A stretch of 6,301 bases of DNA from positions 1 through 6,301 of the forward strand of contig JAUVRS010000166.1 of the NCBI GenBank assembly GCA_030597505.1. Reading direction: 5' to 3'. Below, one piece after another: positions 5,945-6,301 of the stretch. The notes below the pieces were generated by a model, which was not told the DNA's origin, made no database searches, and saw only the letters and a list, made by a program, of their open reading frames with translations. The position numbers were made by a program, and so were the translations under genes. Position 1 is the first letter of the stretch, and the number at the start of each line of letters is the position of its first letter. The stretch comes from Desulfobacteraceae bacterium (lineage in GTDB: Bacteria; Desulfobacterota; DSM-4660; Desulfatiglandales; Desulfatiglandaceae).

Positions 5945-5968
5945 GAAAGAGGGGACATAAAGGCTTTT

Positions 5969-6301
5969 TCAGGTTTTCAATGCCTCTTCGGCCTTCGCCA
6001 CGATAAGATCCCATGCATCCTTTACGTGGTTTTCTCCGGTGGTCCTCTGCCCTATTGCCATACGAATGACGTATTTGCCCTTTAGGGTGGTTTGGGTCAA
6101 AAATATCTTTCCGGTCCTGTTGAGACGTTCCAGAAATCTTTCATTCAAGCGGTCCAGTTCTTTTGCTGACCCGCCGTTGTTCAGCCGGAAGCAGACCACA
6201 CCCAGGTTCACAGGCGCCATGAGTTCAAAATTTTCGTGGTCATCCACCCATCCTTTAAAGATCTGGGCCAACCGCAGGTGCTCGTTTACCATTTTCTGAA
6301 G
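5969..6301 (-). CDS. Group II pyridoxal-phosphate decarboxylase (aromatic-L-amino-acid decarboxylase type), C-terminal fragment
   Basis: The reading frame is open to the right edge (LQK precedes the first Met in view), so the start and most of the protein lie outside. The 110 residues visible match the C-terminal domain of the PLP-dependent decarboxylase family that includes aromatic-L-amino-acid, tyrosine and histidine decarboxylases. The family-like stretches are EHLRLAQIFKGWVDDHENFE, APVNLGVVCFRL, LNERFLERLNRTGKIFLTQT and GKYVIRMAIGQRTT followed by HVKDAWDLI. The PLP-binding lysine and substrate-pocket residues are not in the window, so the substrate cannot be inferred. ATG at 6292-6290 is an internal methionine, not the start. 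The gene stops 24 bases from the convergent ABM gene, with no clear terminator between. Confidence 0.85.
   Translation of the reverse strand, partial: LQKMVNEHLRLAQIFKGWVDDHENFELMAPVNLGVVCFRLNNGGSAKELDRLNERFLERLNRTGKIFLTQTTLKGKYVIRMAIGQRTTGENHVKDAWDLIVAKAEEALKT

Noticed and set aside
5945..5968. Intrinsic terminator between the ABM and decarboxylase genes
   Set aside because: Only a three-to-four-base AAAG/CTTT match precedes the T-run, which is too weak to call.

Overview
The window looks like chromosomal DNA from an anaerobic bacterium, most likely a Desulfobacterota (deltaproteobacterial) lineage. This is inferred from gene content only: a zinc-type methyltransferase relative of uroporphyrinogen decarboxylase, a stand-alone RseC-family membrane protein, moderate GC content, and strong Shine-Dalgarno sequences (GGAGGT, AGGAGG). 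No rRNA or other marker is present, so the assignment is tentative. I saw no tRNA, rRNA, CRISPR array or transposase gene.

Layout. Positions 1-475 contain no intact gene. The left end reads on the minus strand as a possibly frameshifted small lipoprotein gene that runs off the edge. Positions 338-475 form a leader with a 19-codon ORF (TTG start, well-placed Shine-Dalgarno) and a 6-bp hairpin. Positions 476-4644 are a compact plus-strand gene set: an MtaA/CmuA-type UroD-family protein (476-1552), a secreted sugar-type ABC binding protein (1647-2936) and two ABC permeases (2933-3820 and 3817-4644). The last three are joined by two ATGA stop/start overlaps. No ATP-binding subunit follows, because the next gene is on the opposite strand. 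Positions 4665-5180 (minus) encode an RseC/MucC-family two-helix membrane protein. Positions 5181-5647 are a 467-base gap. It holds a long imperfect inverted repeat (5218-5409) and a good promoter candidate (5553-5579) for the next gene. Positions 5648-5944 (plus) encode a small antibiotic-biosynthesis-monooxygenase (ABM, YgiN-like) protein. Positions 5969-6301 (minus) are the C-terminal end of a group II pyridoxal-phosphate decarboxylase whose start lies outside the window.

How the genes may work together. The binding protein and two permeases would form the outer and membrane parts of a CUT1-family importer for a sugar or similar polar solute, using an ATPase encoded elsewhere. The first gene of the set carries the His-x-Cys...Cys zinc triad of methylcobamide:thiol methyltransferases, not the uroporphyrinogen decarboxylase active site. 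A reasonable inference is uptake of a methylated solute followed by corrinoid-dependent methyl transfer, but no corrinoid protein or substrate-specific methyltransferase is visible here. The most unusual non-coding signal is the 192-bp inverted repeat upstream of the RseC-family gene.
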